Source of the DNA: JAWLHU01 sp041690255
Lineage (GTDB): Bacteria > Bacillota > Sulfobacillia > Symbiobacteriales > Symbiobacteriaceae
Assembly (NCBI GenBank): GCA_041690255.1
Contig: JAWLHU010000007.1
Span: 248,001-312,000 of the forward strand
DNA: 64,000 nt
Reading direction: 5' to 3'
Positions 33,366 to 42,714 of this stretch are shown here, piece after piece (position 1 is the stretch's first letter; every line of letters starts with the position of its first letter). The position numbers and the translations under genes were made by a program. The notes under the pieces were generated by a model. It searched no databases, had not been told where the DNA came from, and saw nothing but the letters and a program-made list of their open reading frames with translations.

Positions 33366-35339
33366 TCAGCGCCCCCCTTGGCTTCCTGGCGTGGAGACAG
33401 GGATCAGGCTGGGGCTGCTGCTCTTGGATGTGATCGGTTCCGGCTTGATCCCCGTGATGACCGTCGCACCCTCGGTAAGGCCGGATATCACCTCATAGCT
33501 CTTGGCGTCGCTGAGCCCGAGCTGAACGGTGACCGGGACGATCTTGCCGTTCGTCTCCTGGACCATAATGATACTGGGTGCCTTATTCTGCACGGTACCC
33601 GCCCCACTGCCTGGGGTGCCGGTACCACTGCCCGGGATGCCCGTCCCGCTGCCGCTGCCGGGGACGCCCGATCCGCCGCCGGAGCCCTTCCCGCTGCCTG
33701 GTGTACCCGTGGGGGCTGCACCCGTAGTCTCTCCGGGAGGGGTGGCAGGCAGCGACGGGGTGGGGGTAAGCTGAGTGGTGGCAGAGAGTGCCTGGGCATA
33801 GGAGACTGCCGCGCGCGGGACCGTAATGACATCCAGCCTTTCTGCGGTTACAACCTGGACCGAGAGGGGAAGACCGGCCTTCATGGTGGGCGGCGGGTTA
33901 TCAATGGAAAGGGTGACGTCGAAGAGCTGGACAGACGAGACGGTTGTGGCGATGGGTGATACCGCAAGGACCGTACCGGTGAATACTCGGCCGGGGTATG
34001 CATTGGCGGTGAAGGTGGTCTGCTGGCCCGGTTGCGCCTTGGCTATGTCGGCTTCATTAATCTGGGCCTTGACCTGAAGGGCCTGAGAGATCAGGAGAAT
34101 CCCGCCACCGCTGCTGCCTGAAGGTACGAATTGACCGGGTGTCAGGGAGACAGAGGCCACGATTCCATCGAACGGGGCGATAATCTGGGCGCTCGCCAGG
34201 TTGTTCGTTGCCACCTGGAGGACGGCAGACGCCTGATCCATTGCTGCCTGAGCGGCCCGAATATCCGGATCGGCCGCTCCGGCGAGGAGCCTCGCATAGT
34301 TGGCTTCCGCTGTGGCGAGATTCGCTTCGGCCTGTGCCACCTGGTTCTTGGCGGAATCGACCGCTTGGGCCGTAATCAGGGGTGCCAGGGCAGCGCTTGC
34401 CCGTTCCTTTTCCAGCAGGCTCGCATCGCTCTCCACCTTGCTCTTTCCCTGGTTGACCAAGTTGAGGAGATAGTTGTAGTCACTCTGCAACTGAGAGGTA
34501 TTGGTCTTCGCAGTATCTAGCTGGAACTGCAGGTCTGTCAGGGCCAGGTTGACCTTGTCCAACGCCGCCTGCAGATTCGCCGCGGTCTCCGCTGCTGCCA
34601 CGCCGTGGGGTGAGCGGGCCCCGTAGGTTGAAGCTGCTTCGCTGTACGCCTGTTGGGCACCGGCCAGGCTCTGTTGGGTCTGAACCTGCTCGGCCTTGGC
34701 CTGGTTATACCTTTCCTGGAGTTCTTCCTGGTGGTCCAAGGCTATCTGGTAGGCCTGTTCTGCGGCGCTCAACTCGCCGAGGTCGGCGTCGTACGTCGAG
34801 CGATTGGTGGCGGCGGACTGCTGTACGGAGGCGAGGGAACTCTTGCTGTTCGAAAGATCGACCTGTGCCTTGGCTTCGGCATTCGCCAGGCTAAGGCGGG
34901 CGTTTTCCAGAGCCACCTTCGCACTCTCCACCGTCGCACGGGAGACCGCCAGGTCCTCATTGCGGGCACCAACCAGGAGCGAATCGAGCCGGGCCTCAGC
35001 AACGCGCAGGTTCGCAGCCGCTTGAGCCACCTGTGCCTCAAGATCTGCCGCCTCCTGTGTGGCCAACAGACTCCCCACTGTTACCGCCTGGCCAGTCTGT
35101 ACCGCAACCGTGGATACCAGTCCGGCATTCTTGAAGGTCAGGGTGACTTGAGACTGGGGTTCCACGAACCCGGTTGCCGCAATCGTGGAGGCTACCCGCC
35201 CCCGAACGGCATCGGCGGTAAGGTAGTTCGGAGTGCCACCAGCACTGCTGGTTCTCACGTAATACCATGTCCCACCAATGCTTACGACTACCAATCCAGC
35301 CGCCATGAACACCTTCCACCTAGCTTGGGGCATCCTCAT
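33366..35339 (-). CDS. HlyD/MacA/YknX-like membrane fusion protein
   Basis: 657 residues from the ATG at 35339, preceded by AAAGGAGG; the frame extends 13 codons further. A membrane segment (about 10-30) precedes a lipoyl-like domain, a very long helical hairpin of Ala/Gln-rich coiled coil (about 90-360) and the barrel domain. Between the barrel and the C-terminal MP domain lies an unusual linker rich in Gly, Ser, Pro and Thr (about 540-590), which is unlike typical adaptors. It should connect the exporter to the cell envelope. First gene of the four-gene cluster with the ATPase, permease and secreted protein. Confidence 0.85.
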   Translation of the reverse strand: MRMPQARWKVFMAAGLVVVSIGGTWYYVRTSSAGGTPNYLTADAVRGRVASTIAATGFVEPQSQVTLTFKNAGLVSTVAVQTGQAVTVGSLLATQEAADLEAQVAQAAANLRVAEARLDSLLVGARNEDLAVSRATVESAKVALENARLSLANAEAKAQVDLSNSKSSLASVQQSAATNRSTYDADLGELSAAEQAYQIALDHQEELQERYNQAKAEQVQTQQSLAGAQQAYSEAASTYGARSPHGVAAAETAANLQAALDKVNLALTDLQFQLDTAKTNTSQLQSDYNYLLNLVNQGKSKVESDASLLEKERASAALAPLITAQAVDSAKNQVAQAEANLATAEANYARLLAGAADPDIRAAQAAMDQASAVLQVATNNLASAQIIAPFDGIVASVSLTPGQFVPSGSSGGGILLISQALQVKAQINEADIAKAQPGQQTTFTANAYPGRVFTGTVLAVSPIATTVSSVQLFDVTLSIDNPPPTMKAGLPLSVQVVTAERLDVITVPRAAVSYAQALSATTQLTPTPSLPATPPGETTGAAPTGTPGSGKGSGGGSGVPGSGSGTGIPGSGTGTPGSGAGTVQNKAPSIIMVQETNGKIVPVTVQLGLSDAKSYEVISGLTEGATVITGIKPEPITSKSSSPSLIPVSTPGSQGGR

Positions 35340-35532
35340 GGGGTCTCCTCCTTTGGGTAAGGTCCTGGCTCCAAGCATAGTTGCATGTCTTGATGAGGTT
35401 TTGGCGAACCCTTGGTATATTCTTGGCCCTATTGTGGAGAAATGTGGAGGCTTATATTTCTCGGTTCTCGAAGGAAACCGGAACTGATCGAACGCGGCGA
35501 GCGTCTAAGGAGCAAACGGAGGGGGGACAACT

Positions 35533-36114
35533 TTGGCTAGTTGGCACCAGTTGGAGGTGGCCCTGACCGCCCAGATCCGGGGCGAGCGGCTTGCTCATAC
35601 CTACCGGGTGCTGGAGACGGCCAGACTCCTCGCGGCCCGGCATGGCGCCGACGCAGAGCGGACCAGCACCGCCGCCCTCCTGCACGATTACGCCAAGGCG
35701 ATGCCCCCAGCGGAACTGCTGGCCCACGCCCGCTGCCGCAACCTGATCACTGACGACGCCGAAGAGACCCAGCCCCACCTGCTCCACGGACCGGTGGCGG
35801 CAGCCCTCCTCCAGGAGCAGGGGCTCGTAACCGACCCGGAGGTCCTGGCGGCGATTCGCTTTCACACCACGGGCCGGGCCGGCATGAGCTTGCTCGAGAA
35901 GATCATCTGGCTGGCCGACTATATTGAGCCCGGCCGGGATTTCCCCGGGGTGCAGGCAATCCGGGCCGAGGCCGACCGGGACCTGGACCTCGCACTGTTC
36001 CACGCCCTGGACGATTCGATCATCTACGTGGTACAGCGCGGCTGGCCACTTCACCTGTACTCGGTCCATGCCCGCAACTGGCTCCTGGCCCAGCGACAGC
36101 GCAACGACCGGTGA
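35533..36114 (+). CDS. yqeK: HD-domain diadenosine tetraphosphatase YqeK
   Basis: 193 residues from a TTG behind GGAGGGGGG. The metal-binding HD domain shows RLAHTYRV, LLHDYAKAM and FHTTGRAGMS, with SLLEKIIWLADYIEP. YqeK hydrolyses Ap4A symmetrically in Firmicutes. Normally it directly follows nadD, and here the exporter cluster separates them. Confidence 0.93.
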   Translation: MASWHQLEVALTAQIRGERLAHTYRVLETARLLAARHGADAERTSTAALLHDYAKAMPPAELLAHARCRNLITDDAEETQPHLLHGPVAAALLQEQGLVTDPEVLAAIRFHTTGRAGMSLLEKIIWLADYIEPGRDFPGVQAIRAEADRDLDLALFHALDDSIIYVVQRGWPLHLYSVHARNWLLAQRQRNDR

Positions 36115-36127
36115 GGAGGTGCCCCGG

Positions 36128-37423
36128 GTGAGCTATTCCGACCTGCTTGGCCGAAAGGGAAACAGTCCGCCCGCGCCGAGGCGCCCCCGGCGCACCTGGC
36201 GGCTCGTCGCCCTGGTTCTGGCAGCGCTGATCACCGCCGGCGTGGTCTACGTGGTCTCCTCGGTCGGGGTGGCGGTGGAGGAGATCTACACGCCCATCTC
36301 CCAGGAGGTCGCTCCGGAGGTTCGGGCGGCGCCGGTGCAGGCGGGTGAGCGGATCAACATCCTCCTCATGGCGCTGGATGATGAAGAACTGCGCTCCGAC
36401 GTCATGATGCTGGCCTCGATCGATATGGAGCAGAAGCGGGTCGGCGTGATTCAGATCCCGCGCGACACCCGGGCCCTCCTGGCCGGCAAGAACAAGATCG
36501 AGAAGATCAACCACGCCTATGCATACGGTGTGGGCGACAAGGAGTTCCCGGCTAACCTGCGGGCGCTCAAGACGGTGGAGAACCTGCTGGATGTGCGCAT
36601 TCACTACACCGTGGTGGTCAGTATGGATGCCTTCCGTGCCGCAATCGATGAGATCGGCGGCGTTACGGTCGACATCCCCATCAAAATGGAATACGATGAT
36701 CCCTATCAAGACCTGCATATCCATTTCGAACCAGGTCGTCAAGATCTTAACGGTCAGCAAGCCCTTGAATATGTGCGCTGGCGCCATAACAATGATGGTA
36801 CAGGCTATCCCGATCAGGACCTGGGCCGGATTCGTGCGCAGCAGGCATTCATTCGCACGGTGATGGAGCAGGTCATGCGCCCGGGGAACCTGGTTACCCT
36901 GCCCAGCACAATCACCCGTGTGGCTCGTTACGTCGAATCGACGATGGAGCCCGCTCGCATGGGGGCCCTGGCCCTTATGGCGCCATCGTTGGATCGGTCG
37001 TCGATCGAATTTGCCACCCTGCCCGGGGTCGATGGCTTTCTGCTCGACCCGGAGACCGAGAAACAGGTGAGCTATTACCTGCACGATCCAGATGCCACTC
37101 GCCAATTGGTCGATAGACTGATCCACGGTATCGACCCCGCGGAGGCGGCGAACGTAAAGATCGAGGTGGCAGCCGCCCCCGGCGATGAGCGGGCGAGTGT
37201 TGTCGTCGCCCGGCTGGTCTCGCAGGGATTCCAGGCCACCATGGTGGCACCGCCTGCCGGCTCCCTACCGTCCAAGACCCGGATCCAGCCCCGCACCAAG
37301 GAGAAGACCCAGTCGCTTCTCGTGGCTCGGGCACTCATGGCCCAGGGTTTTGAGGTGGAGATGGTGGAAGAGCCTGACCCGAATGCCCAGGCTGTGCGAG
37401 TAATCCTGGCCGACACTCAATAA
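36128..37423 (+). CDS. LytR-CpsA-Psr family cell-wall polymer ligase
   Basis: 431 residues. The GTG at 36128 is chosen because GAGGAGGTG lies six bases upstream; an earlier ATG lies inside yqeK in another frame. A basic cytoplasmic tail and one membrane segment (about 28-50) precede the LCP domain (about 75-230: LLMALDDEELRSDVMML, PRDTRALL, INHAYAYG, RWRHNNDGTG) with its conserved Arg/Asp set. The C-terminal LytR_C domain (about 345-430) is present. LCP proteins attach wall teichoic acid or other glycopolymers to peptidoglycan. Confidence 0.9.
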   Translation: MSYSDLLGRKGNSPPAPRRPRRTWRLVALVLAALITAGVVYVVSSVGVAVEEIYTPISQEVAPEVRAAPVQAGERINILLMALDDEELRSDVMMLASIDMEQKRVGVIQIPRDTRALLAGKNKIEKINHAYAYGVGDKEFPANLRALKTVENLLDVRIHYTVVVSMDAFRAAIDEIGGVTVDIPIKMEYDDPYQDLHIHFEPGRQDLNGQQALEYVRWRHNNDGTGYPDQDLGRIRAQQAFIRTVMEQVMRPGNLVTLPSTITRVARYVESTMEPARMGALALMAPSLDRSSIEFATLPGVDGFLLDPETEKQVSYYLHDPDATRQLVDRLIHGIDPAEAANVKIEVAAAPGDERASVVVARLVSQGFQATMVAPPAGSLPSKTRIQPRTKEKTQSLLVARALMAQGFEVEMVEEPDPNAQAVRVILADTQ

Positions 37424-37451
37424 GCGCTCTTACTCAGGGAGGAACCTGCCT

Positions 37452-37859
37452 GTGCAAATGGAATACGGTAAAGTAGACAGAATGCCTATGCAAGGAAAGG
37501 GGAATGCCGGGTTGGTAGAATCCGTCCAGCTGGCCCAGTTGGCCGCTCACGCTGCAGGTGAAAAGAAGGCCAAGGAAGTCCGGATTCTGGATATCCGTTC
37601 GATTAGCCCTGTCGCCGACTTCTTCGTGATCTGCACGGGTACGAGCAACACGAATGTCCGGGCGATTGCCGACAGTGTGGAAGATGAGGTCACCAAACAG
37701 GGCCTTCACCTTCACCACATGGAGGGCTACGAGAACGGCCGTTGGGTTCTGCTCGATTTCGGCGATATGGTGGTTCACGTCATGCAGGAAGATGAGCGCT
37801 CCTTCTATAACCTGGAGCGACTCTGGGGCGACGCTGTTCAGATCGATGTGGCCGGATAG
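37452..37859 (+). CDS. rsfS: ribosomal silencing factor RsfS
   Basis: 135 residues. Start GTG at 37452 or ATG at 37458. The conserved core is ILDIRSISPVADFFVICTGTSNTNVRAIAD, then HMEGYENGRWVLLDFGDMVVHVM and FYNLERLWGDA. It binds L14 and blocks subunit joining. Its place after yqeK and the LCP gene is conserved. The N-terminal 20 residues are an extension whose reality depends on the start used. Confidence 0.95.
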   Translation: MQMEYGKVDRMPMQGKGNAGLVESVQLAQLAAHAAGEKKAKEVRILDIRSISPVADFFVICTGTSNTNVRAIADSVEDEVTKQGLHLHHMEGYENGRWVLLDFGDMVVHVMQEDERSFYNLERLWGDAVQIDVAG

Positions 37860-37875
37860 CGACAGCACGATCTAT

Positions 37876-37904
37876 ACCCCCTGGCACCTTCTGGTGCCGG
37901 GGGT
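37876..37904 (+). terminator. terminator after rsfS
   Basis: ACCCCCTGGCACC pairs with GGTGCCGGGGGT (one mismatch), TTCT loop, followed by TGAACTTTTC. Confidence 0.75.
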
Positions 37905-37954
37905 TGAACTTTTCTGGGCTCCCGCTCCCTCCCTCTACCGGCAGGATTCCTTCA

Positions 37955-37983
37955 TTGACCACTAGTTAACATAACGATAGACT
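37955..37983 (+). promoter_or_regulatory. promoter of the penicillin-binding protein gene
   Basis: TTGACC (37955-37960), 17-base spacer, TAGACT (37978-37983). Confidence 0.65.
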
Positions 37984-38045
37984 GGACCGCGTGAAAGAGT
38001 CGTAAATCTGTTGTCCGTCACGCATAGATGTGAGGGGGTGAGTTC

Positions 38046-40466
38046 ATGACTGAAAAGCGAACAGGGCGCCGGCGCAATCGCGCTCGCCGCCTTTTTTGGA
38101 AGGCGAGCCTGGTCTCTGCACTTCTGGCCCTGGTGGGTTTGACGCTTGTCGGCTGCAGTGTGGCGGTTACGGCACCGTCGCTCAAGGAGCTGGATTGGTC
38201 ACGAAGCACGGTCGTCTACGACCGGTCGGGCGAGGAGCTCTACCGTCTCCATGCGGGAGAGAACCGCACGCCGGTCAAGCTATCCGAGATTCCGAAGCAC
38301 GTGCAAAATGCGTTTGTAGCGATAGAGGATCCGCACTTCCGGGAGCACTCCGGGATCAATCCGCGTGGCATTGCCCGGGCGGCCTGGCGTTCCGGGCTTC
38401 ATGTACTGGGACTTCCGGGAGGGCGGCTGGAAGGTGGCTCCACGATTACGCAACAGTTGGCCCGAGATGGCTGGCTGACGCAGGAGATATCGATCAAGCG
38501 AAAGCTGAACGAGGCCTGGGTCGCCATTCAACTGGAGCGCACATACTCGAAGGATCAGATCCTGGAGATGTACCTGAACCAGATCTACTTCGGCAGGGGC
38601 GCCTACGGCATTGAGGCTGCCGCCCGTACCTTCTTCGGGAAGGAGGTCGGCGAGCTGACCCTCGCAGAGGGTGCACAGTTGGCTGGCATGATCAATGGGC
38701 CGAGCTATTTCGATCCCTATGAGCATCTTGAGGACTCCCTGGAGCGACGCAATCTCGTCCTCCAGGCGATGCTGAAGGAGAAGATGATCGGCCAGGAGGA
38801 GTACGAGCAGGCCAAGGCGGTCACCTGGGCTGAGCCGACCCTGGCAGGCGGAGTCAAGCGCTCCAACGATGGCAACGACTTCGTCGACTACGTAATCTCG
38901 ATCCTGCAGGATGCGCAGCCGGGTCTGGCAGAGCGGTACGGAATTGAGCTGGGCGATGTGGATTCGGTGGCGCGTGCAGGCCTTCAGGTCTACACCACCA
39001 TGGATCCCAGGCTCCAGGCACTGGCTGAGCAGGCGGTCGATGAGCAGATGACGGCGGCCGACCAGCAGTATGGGATTCCCGCCGGCGGGCCGAAGCCTGA
39101 GGCCGCTGTGGTAGCGATCGACCCGAAGAACGGCCACGTGCTGGCCATGGTGGGCGGTCGGGAGCGATCGGGTATGCTGGAGTTCAACCGGGCCACCGAC
39201 GCGCTGCGCCAGCCGGGCTCGGTGATCAAGCCCCTGGTCGCCTACATTCCTGCCCTGGATGCCGGCCTCTCCCCGGCCACCATTCTGGACGATGCCCCGG
39301 TCATGCTCTCGAACGATGGAAAGACCGTCTGGCCGCAGAACTACGACTTCAAGTACTTGGGGCTGAAGCCGATGCGCTTCGGCGTGGAGCAGTCGATCAA
39401 TCCCATGGCCGTCAGGGCCATGCAGGCCGCTGGCGGGCCTTCCAAGGCGGCGACCTATGCCCGCAAGTTCGGCCTGACCACTATCGGCAAGGAAGATGAG
39501 AACCTGGCTCTGGCTCTGGGTGGCGTCTCGAAGGGCACCACCGTCCTGGACATCGCCTCTGCTTACAGCGGGATCGCCAACCTGGGCACCCGGGTCGATC
39601 CGGTCCTGATCACGAAGATCGTCGACCGTGATGGCCTGGTGATTTTCGAGACCCAACCGCACAAGGAACCGGTGGTAAAGCCCGCCACCGCTTACCTCAT
39701 GATCGACATGATGAAGGACGTCGTGAAGAAGGGAACCGCCTATGGGTTTACCGGAGGCTTTAAGGGCTGGCCGGCGGCCGGAAAGACTGGCACGACGGAG
39801 AACAACCGGGACGCCTGGTTCACCGGCTTCACCCCGGACCTGGTCCTGACTGTCTGGAACGGTTACGATAATCCAGACAACCACCTCCCCTGGACCGGCG
39901 CCTTTGTCCCGGTCAAGATCTGGAACCAGATCATGACCCAAGCGGTGACGGAGAAGCCCCCGGATTGGCCCCGCCCGGCCGATCTGGTCAGTGTGACGAT
40001 CTGTCGTACCACGGGCATGCTGCCCAACGAGCTCTGCTCGAAGGATCAGGTGGGCCAGGAACTCTTCCGGAAGGGAACCGAGCCGAAGAGTGTCGGCGAC
40101 ATGCTGGTCAAGGCAAAGGCGGTTCAGGTCACCCAGAAGACGCCCGACGGTAAGTCAACCTACCAGCAGTGGCTGCTCTGGCAGGCCGGTTGCCCCGGTA
40201 CGCCGGTGGAGCGGGTCTTCATTAAGCGTCCGCAGGCCCGGGTGATGCATCCGACCGATCCGTGGAATCCGAAGTATGTCCCGCAGGATTCCTGGAATGA
40301 GTTGCCCACGGCCACCTGCCAGCGGACCGGATTCTGGGACTGGCTTCTGGGGCCGGGGAAGGAGGAGCCCGTCAAGCAGACACCGGACTCCTCTGGGCAG
40401 CAGAACCAGACGCCCGGACAGACCCAGACTCCGACCGAGACGAACAAGAAGCCTGGCAAGCCCTAG
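38046..40466 (+). CDS. class A penicillin-binding protein
   Basis: 806 residues. A basic cytoplasmic start and one membrane anchor (about 20-42, containing LVGCS) precede the glycosyltransferase domain with IEDPHFREHSGIN (catalytic Glu), GGSTITQQL and RKLNEAWVAIQLER. The transpeptidase domain has SVIK (serine in RQPGSVIKPL), SIN and KTGTT, all intact. A C-terminal tail of Pro, Gln and Thr ends the protein. It polymerises and cross-links peptidoglycan. The Cys in the membrane segment looks like a lipobox but lies after a basic tail of 16 residues and may be fortuitous. Confidence 0.93.
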   Translation: MTEKRTGRRRNRARRLFWKASLVSALLALVGLTLVGCSVAVTAPSLKELDWSRSTVVYDRSGEELYRLHAGENRTPVKLSEIPKHVQNAFVAIEDPHFREHSGINPRGIARAAWRSGLHVLGLPGGRLEGGSTITQQLARDGWLTQEISIKRKLNEAWVAIQLERTYSKDQILEMYLNQIYFGRGAYGIEAAARTFFGKEVGELTLAEGAQLAGMINGPSYFDPYEHLEDSLERRNLVLQAMLKEKMIGQEEYEQAKAVTWAEPTLAGGVKRSNDGNDFVDYVISILQDAQPGLAERYGIELGDVDSVARAGLQVYTTMDPRLQALAEQAVDEQMTAADQQYGIPAGGPKPEAAVVAIDPKNGHVLAMVGGRERSGMLEFNRATDALRQPGSVIKPLVAYIPALDAGLSPATILDDAPVMLSNDGKTVWPQNYDFKYLGLKPMRFGVEQSINPMAVRAMQAAGGPSKAATYARKFGLTTIGKEDENLALALGGVSKGTTVLDIASAYSGIANLGTRVDPVLITKIVDRDGLVIFETQPHKEPVVKPATAYLMIDMMKDVVKKGTAYGFTGGFKGWPAAGKTGTTENNRDAWFTGFTPDLVLTVWNGYDNPDNHLPWTGAFVPVKIWNQIMTQAVTEKPPDWPRPADLVSVTICRTTGMLPNELCSKDQVGQELFRKGTEPKSVGDMLVKAKAVQVTQKTPDGKSTYQQWLLWQAGCPGTPVERVFIKRPQARVMHPTDPWNPKYVPQDSWNELPTATCQRTGFWDWLLGPGKEEPVKQTPDSSGQQNQTPGQTQTPTETNKKPGKP

Positions 40467-40475
40467 ACTCATAGA

Positions 40476-40507
40476 GGGGACTCGCGAACTGTTCGCGAGT
40501 CCCCTTT
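40476..40507 (+). terminator. terminator after the penicillin-binding protein gene
   Basis: A perfect 13-bp stem GGGGACTCGCGAA (40476-40488) with TTCGCGAGTCCCC (40492-40504), three-base loop, then TTTC. Confidence 0.85.
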
Positions 40508-40703
40508 CGGTTACGCCGTCGTGCTTCTCTCCTCCGTTGATGCCCACTTCGCAGACAAGAGCAACCCTGACACAAGGGCTGGAAGTCTATTCGTTTGGCC
40601 TATTCGGACGTAGATCTACCGGATAGTTCGCTTCCCATATACTCAAATCTGGCAGGTAACCAATAACCGCTAGCGAAAAGGGGTGTCAGACTGAGAAATT
40701 CGG

Positions 40704-40790
40704 GCGTCGTGTCAGGGGCAAACCCGCCGCGAGGCGGGGGCGCAAAGCCACGGGACTCTCTGAGTCAGCCGGGTTACCATTCGCACGGGT
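40704..40790 (+). ncRNA. c-di-GMP-I (GEMM) riboswitch
   Basis: Conserved blocks in order: GGGGCAAACC (40714-40723), the stem CCCGCC-GCGA-GGCGGG with its GNRA tetraloop, GCAAAGCCACGGG (40742-40754) and GTCAGCCGGGTTACC (40764-40778). This is the GEMM aptamer with tetraloop-receptor arrangement. It lies 50 bases before a chemoreceptor gene. Downstream, CCCCCATGGGGG (40820-40831) can pair and hide the ribosome site, a probable expression platform. Confidence 0.85.
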
Positions 40791-40840
40791 TCCTTTCGCG
40801 CGGTGGCTCTTTACACGCACCCCCATGGGGGCACCAACGC

Positions 40841-42454
40841 ATGGCTGCAGCTTATTTACTGGAAGAGTTGTTGCAGAAACTAAACGAAGAACGGTCTGAT
40901 CTTCCCGCACTGCGGGCCCTCAGGGCCCAGGAACCGGGCTCCGCTGAGTTACAGGCCTTCCTGGAGCGGATCACAGCTGTCCTGTGCACGCTGGACCAAG
41001 CGATCACCAAAATGGGCGTCAAGGAGGCGCTGCACGTCCTGCAGATCAGGCGCCTCACCGAGCTGATGGACGCACAGAATGGTGACATCGAGCGGCTCGG
41101 CGTAGGGGTGGAGGAGTTGGCGCAGGGCGTCACCCGGGTCGCAGAGGACACGCATCAGGCGGCGGAGGCAGCCGCCCGCATGAAGGAGGCTGGCGCCCAG
41201 AGCCTGCAAGTGTTGGACCACGTGCTTGGCGCCATGGGTGACCTTGAGGGCGAAGCCCGCACGGCGCAGGAGCAGGTCGGCAACCTTGTCCATGAGACCC
41301 GAGCCGCCGTCGAGGGCCTGAAAGCGATCCGCGGTGTCGCTGCTACCAGCCAGTTATTGGCGCTGAACGCAGCGATTCAGGCCGCCCACGCCAACGACAG
41401 GGCATTCGCCGTCGTGGCCCAGGAGATGCGCCGACTGGCCGATCGCACCGAGCACCTGGGCAAGCAGATCGAGGCACAGGTGAGCGGCATGGAGGCGGCG
41501 ATTTCGGCCGCGGCTACCGCCATGCAGTCCATGGCGAAGACGGCTGAGCGGACGGGATTGCAGGCCCGTGAGGCCTCTGGTGGGCTGAGTGAGGTGCACG
41601 GGCTCCTGGACCACGTCTCGGAGGCGGTGCAGTCGATTGCGGCCGTCGCAGAGGAGCAGGCAGCCGCCACCGAGGAGATGGCAGCTACAGCACAGGACCT
41701 GAGTCAGCGCGTTCATGCGGTGAATGAGTCGCTTGACCTCACCCGTAATCTGGCGATATCCGACGTGACCGAACAGGCTCAGGCGGCTTTAGGCCAGTTC
41801 CGCATTGGCAGTCAGGCTGATCGCATGCGCCAACTGCTGGACGATGCTGCCCGGCGGGTGGAGGCGACCGTGGAGTCCATTCTGGAGCGGGGAGCGGTCA
41901 ACCAGAACGATCTCTGGGACTACAACTACCAGGAGCTGAAGGGGTCACAGATCGCCACCCTGGGCCGTCTCTTCCGGGTCGATCGGGTCCCGCCGGAGGG
42001 CTTCGCTCCGCCGAAGTACAAGACGGCCTATGACCAGAAGATCGATCAGCCCTTGATCGATATTATGGACCACGTCATTGCCAGCGGCAGACTCCAGTTC
42101 TGTACGGTCATTGACCTGAATGCCTTCGCTATTGCCCATGGCCGTAACATGGTCCAGGACTGGACGGGCGATTATGAGCAGGACCTGCGGGGCAACCGTA
42201 TCAAGCGGATCTTCATCGCAGATCCAAGCGCACGCAAGGCTGCCCGAGTAGCACTCCCTGACCGTCTGGTGGCCCGGGAGCGGGTTACTCAGAGTGACCT
42301 GCAGGCCCTTCCGGGGCCGGAGGGGGCACGTCCATTCCTCCTTCAGACCTACGCCCTCGATTCCGGCGCTGTTGTCCTGGCAATGGCCATGCCGCTCTTC
42401 ATTCAAGGCCGCCGATGGGCCGTGATCCGCATTGGCTACGATCCCGAAGTGTAG
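40841..42454 (+). CDS. soluble methyl-accepting chemotaxis protein with C-terminal sensor
   Basis: 537 residues from the ATG at 40841, nine bases after GGGGG; the upstream frame crosses the riboswitch and is not used. No membrane helix is present. Residues about 60-330 form the long coiled-coil signalling domain, with the hairpin tip written as VAATSQLLALNAAIQAAHA and repeated EEMAATAQ blocks. The C-terminal 170 residues (NDLWDYNYQELKGSQ, TGDYEQDLRGNRIKRIF) are a ligand-binding domain placed after the signalling domain, an order seen in some cytoplasmic receptors. Expression is controlled by the c-di-GMP riboswitch. Confidence 0.9.
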   Translation: MAAAYLLEELLQKLNEERSDLPALRALRAQEPGSAELQAFLERITAVLCTLDQAITKMGVKEALHVLQIRRLTELMDAQNGDIERLGVGVEELAQGVTRVAEDTHQAAEAAARMKEAGAQSLQVLDHVLGAMGDLEGEARTAQEQVGNLVHETRAAVEGLKAIRGVAATSQLLALNAAIQAAHANDRAFAVVAQEMRRLADRTEHLGKQIEAQVSGMEAAISAAATAMQSMAKTAERTGLQAREASGGLSEVHGLLDHVSEAVQSIAAVAEEQAAATEEMAATAQDLSQRVHAVNESLDLTRNLAISDVTEQAQAALGQFRIGSQADRMRQLLDDAARRVEATVESILERGAVNQNDLWDYNYQELKGSQIATLGRLFRVDRVPPEGFAPPKYKTAYDQKIDQPLIDIMDHVIASGRLQFCTVIDLNAFAIAHGRNMVQDWTGDYEQDLRGNRIKRIFIADPSARKAARVALPDRLVARERVTQSDLQALPGPEGARPFLLQTYALDSGAVVLAMAMPLFIQGRRWAVIRIGYDPEV

Positions 42455-42473
42455 GTAGACCCGTTACGAATGA

Positions 42474-42504
42474 GGGACTCTCGACATCGTCGTGAGTCCC
42501 TTTT
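42474..42504 (+). terminator. terminator after the chemoreceptor gene
   Basis: GGGACTCTCGAC (42474-42485) pairs with GTCGTGAGTCCC (42489-42500), one mismatch, then TTTT. Confidence 0.8.
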
Positions 42505-42509
42505 GTCGG

Positions 42510-42557
42510 TACGCCTCGCAGTTGGCGTAGCTAGGGAGTTCAAGTCTCCCCTGTCCC
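42510..42557 (+). other. tRNA-3-prime-like fold, not a complete tRNA
   Basis: TACGCC and GGCGTA form a stem like a long variable arm, followed by GGGAG-TTCAAGT-CTCCC, which has the size and loop sequence of a tRNA T-arm, and then CTGTCCC. No matching 5-prime acceptor, D-arm or anticodon arm is present. It may be a tRNA remnant or a chance fold. Confidence 0.3.
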
Positions 42558-42654
42558 CACGCTCGTAGACGGGGACTGTAGCCTAAGCGTCTGTTGCGGC
42601 CCAAGCTGAGCCGTGGTCGAGATAGACCCCGGCCGGGTCGTCGCCGCGCCGCCC

Positions 42655-42683
42655 TTGACTTTCGCAAGCCTGTGGGGGATAAT
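42655..42683 (+). promoter_or_regulatory. leuS promoter
   Basis: TTGACT (42655-42660), 17-base spacer, GATAAT (42678-42683), placing the start site about 25-30 bases before the T-box aptamer. Confidence 0.7.
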
Positions 42684-42714
42684 GGATCTCGTTATTCATC
42701 TCTCAAAGTGTAAA

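Noticed and set aside
40709..40840. N-terminal extension of the chemoreceptor
   Set aside because: The extra 44 codons would translate the riboswitch itself; the ATG at 40841 has the ribosome site.
42510..42557. A real tRNA gene
   Set aside because: No acceptor 5-prime strand, D-arm or anticodon arm; only the 3-prime part resembles a tRNA.
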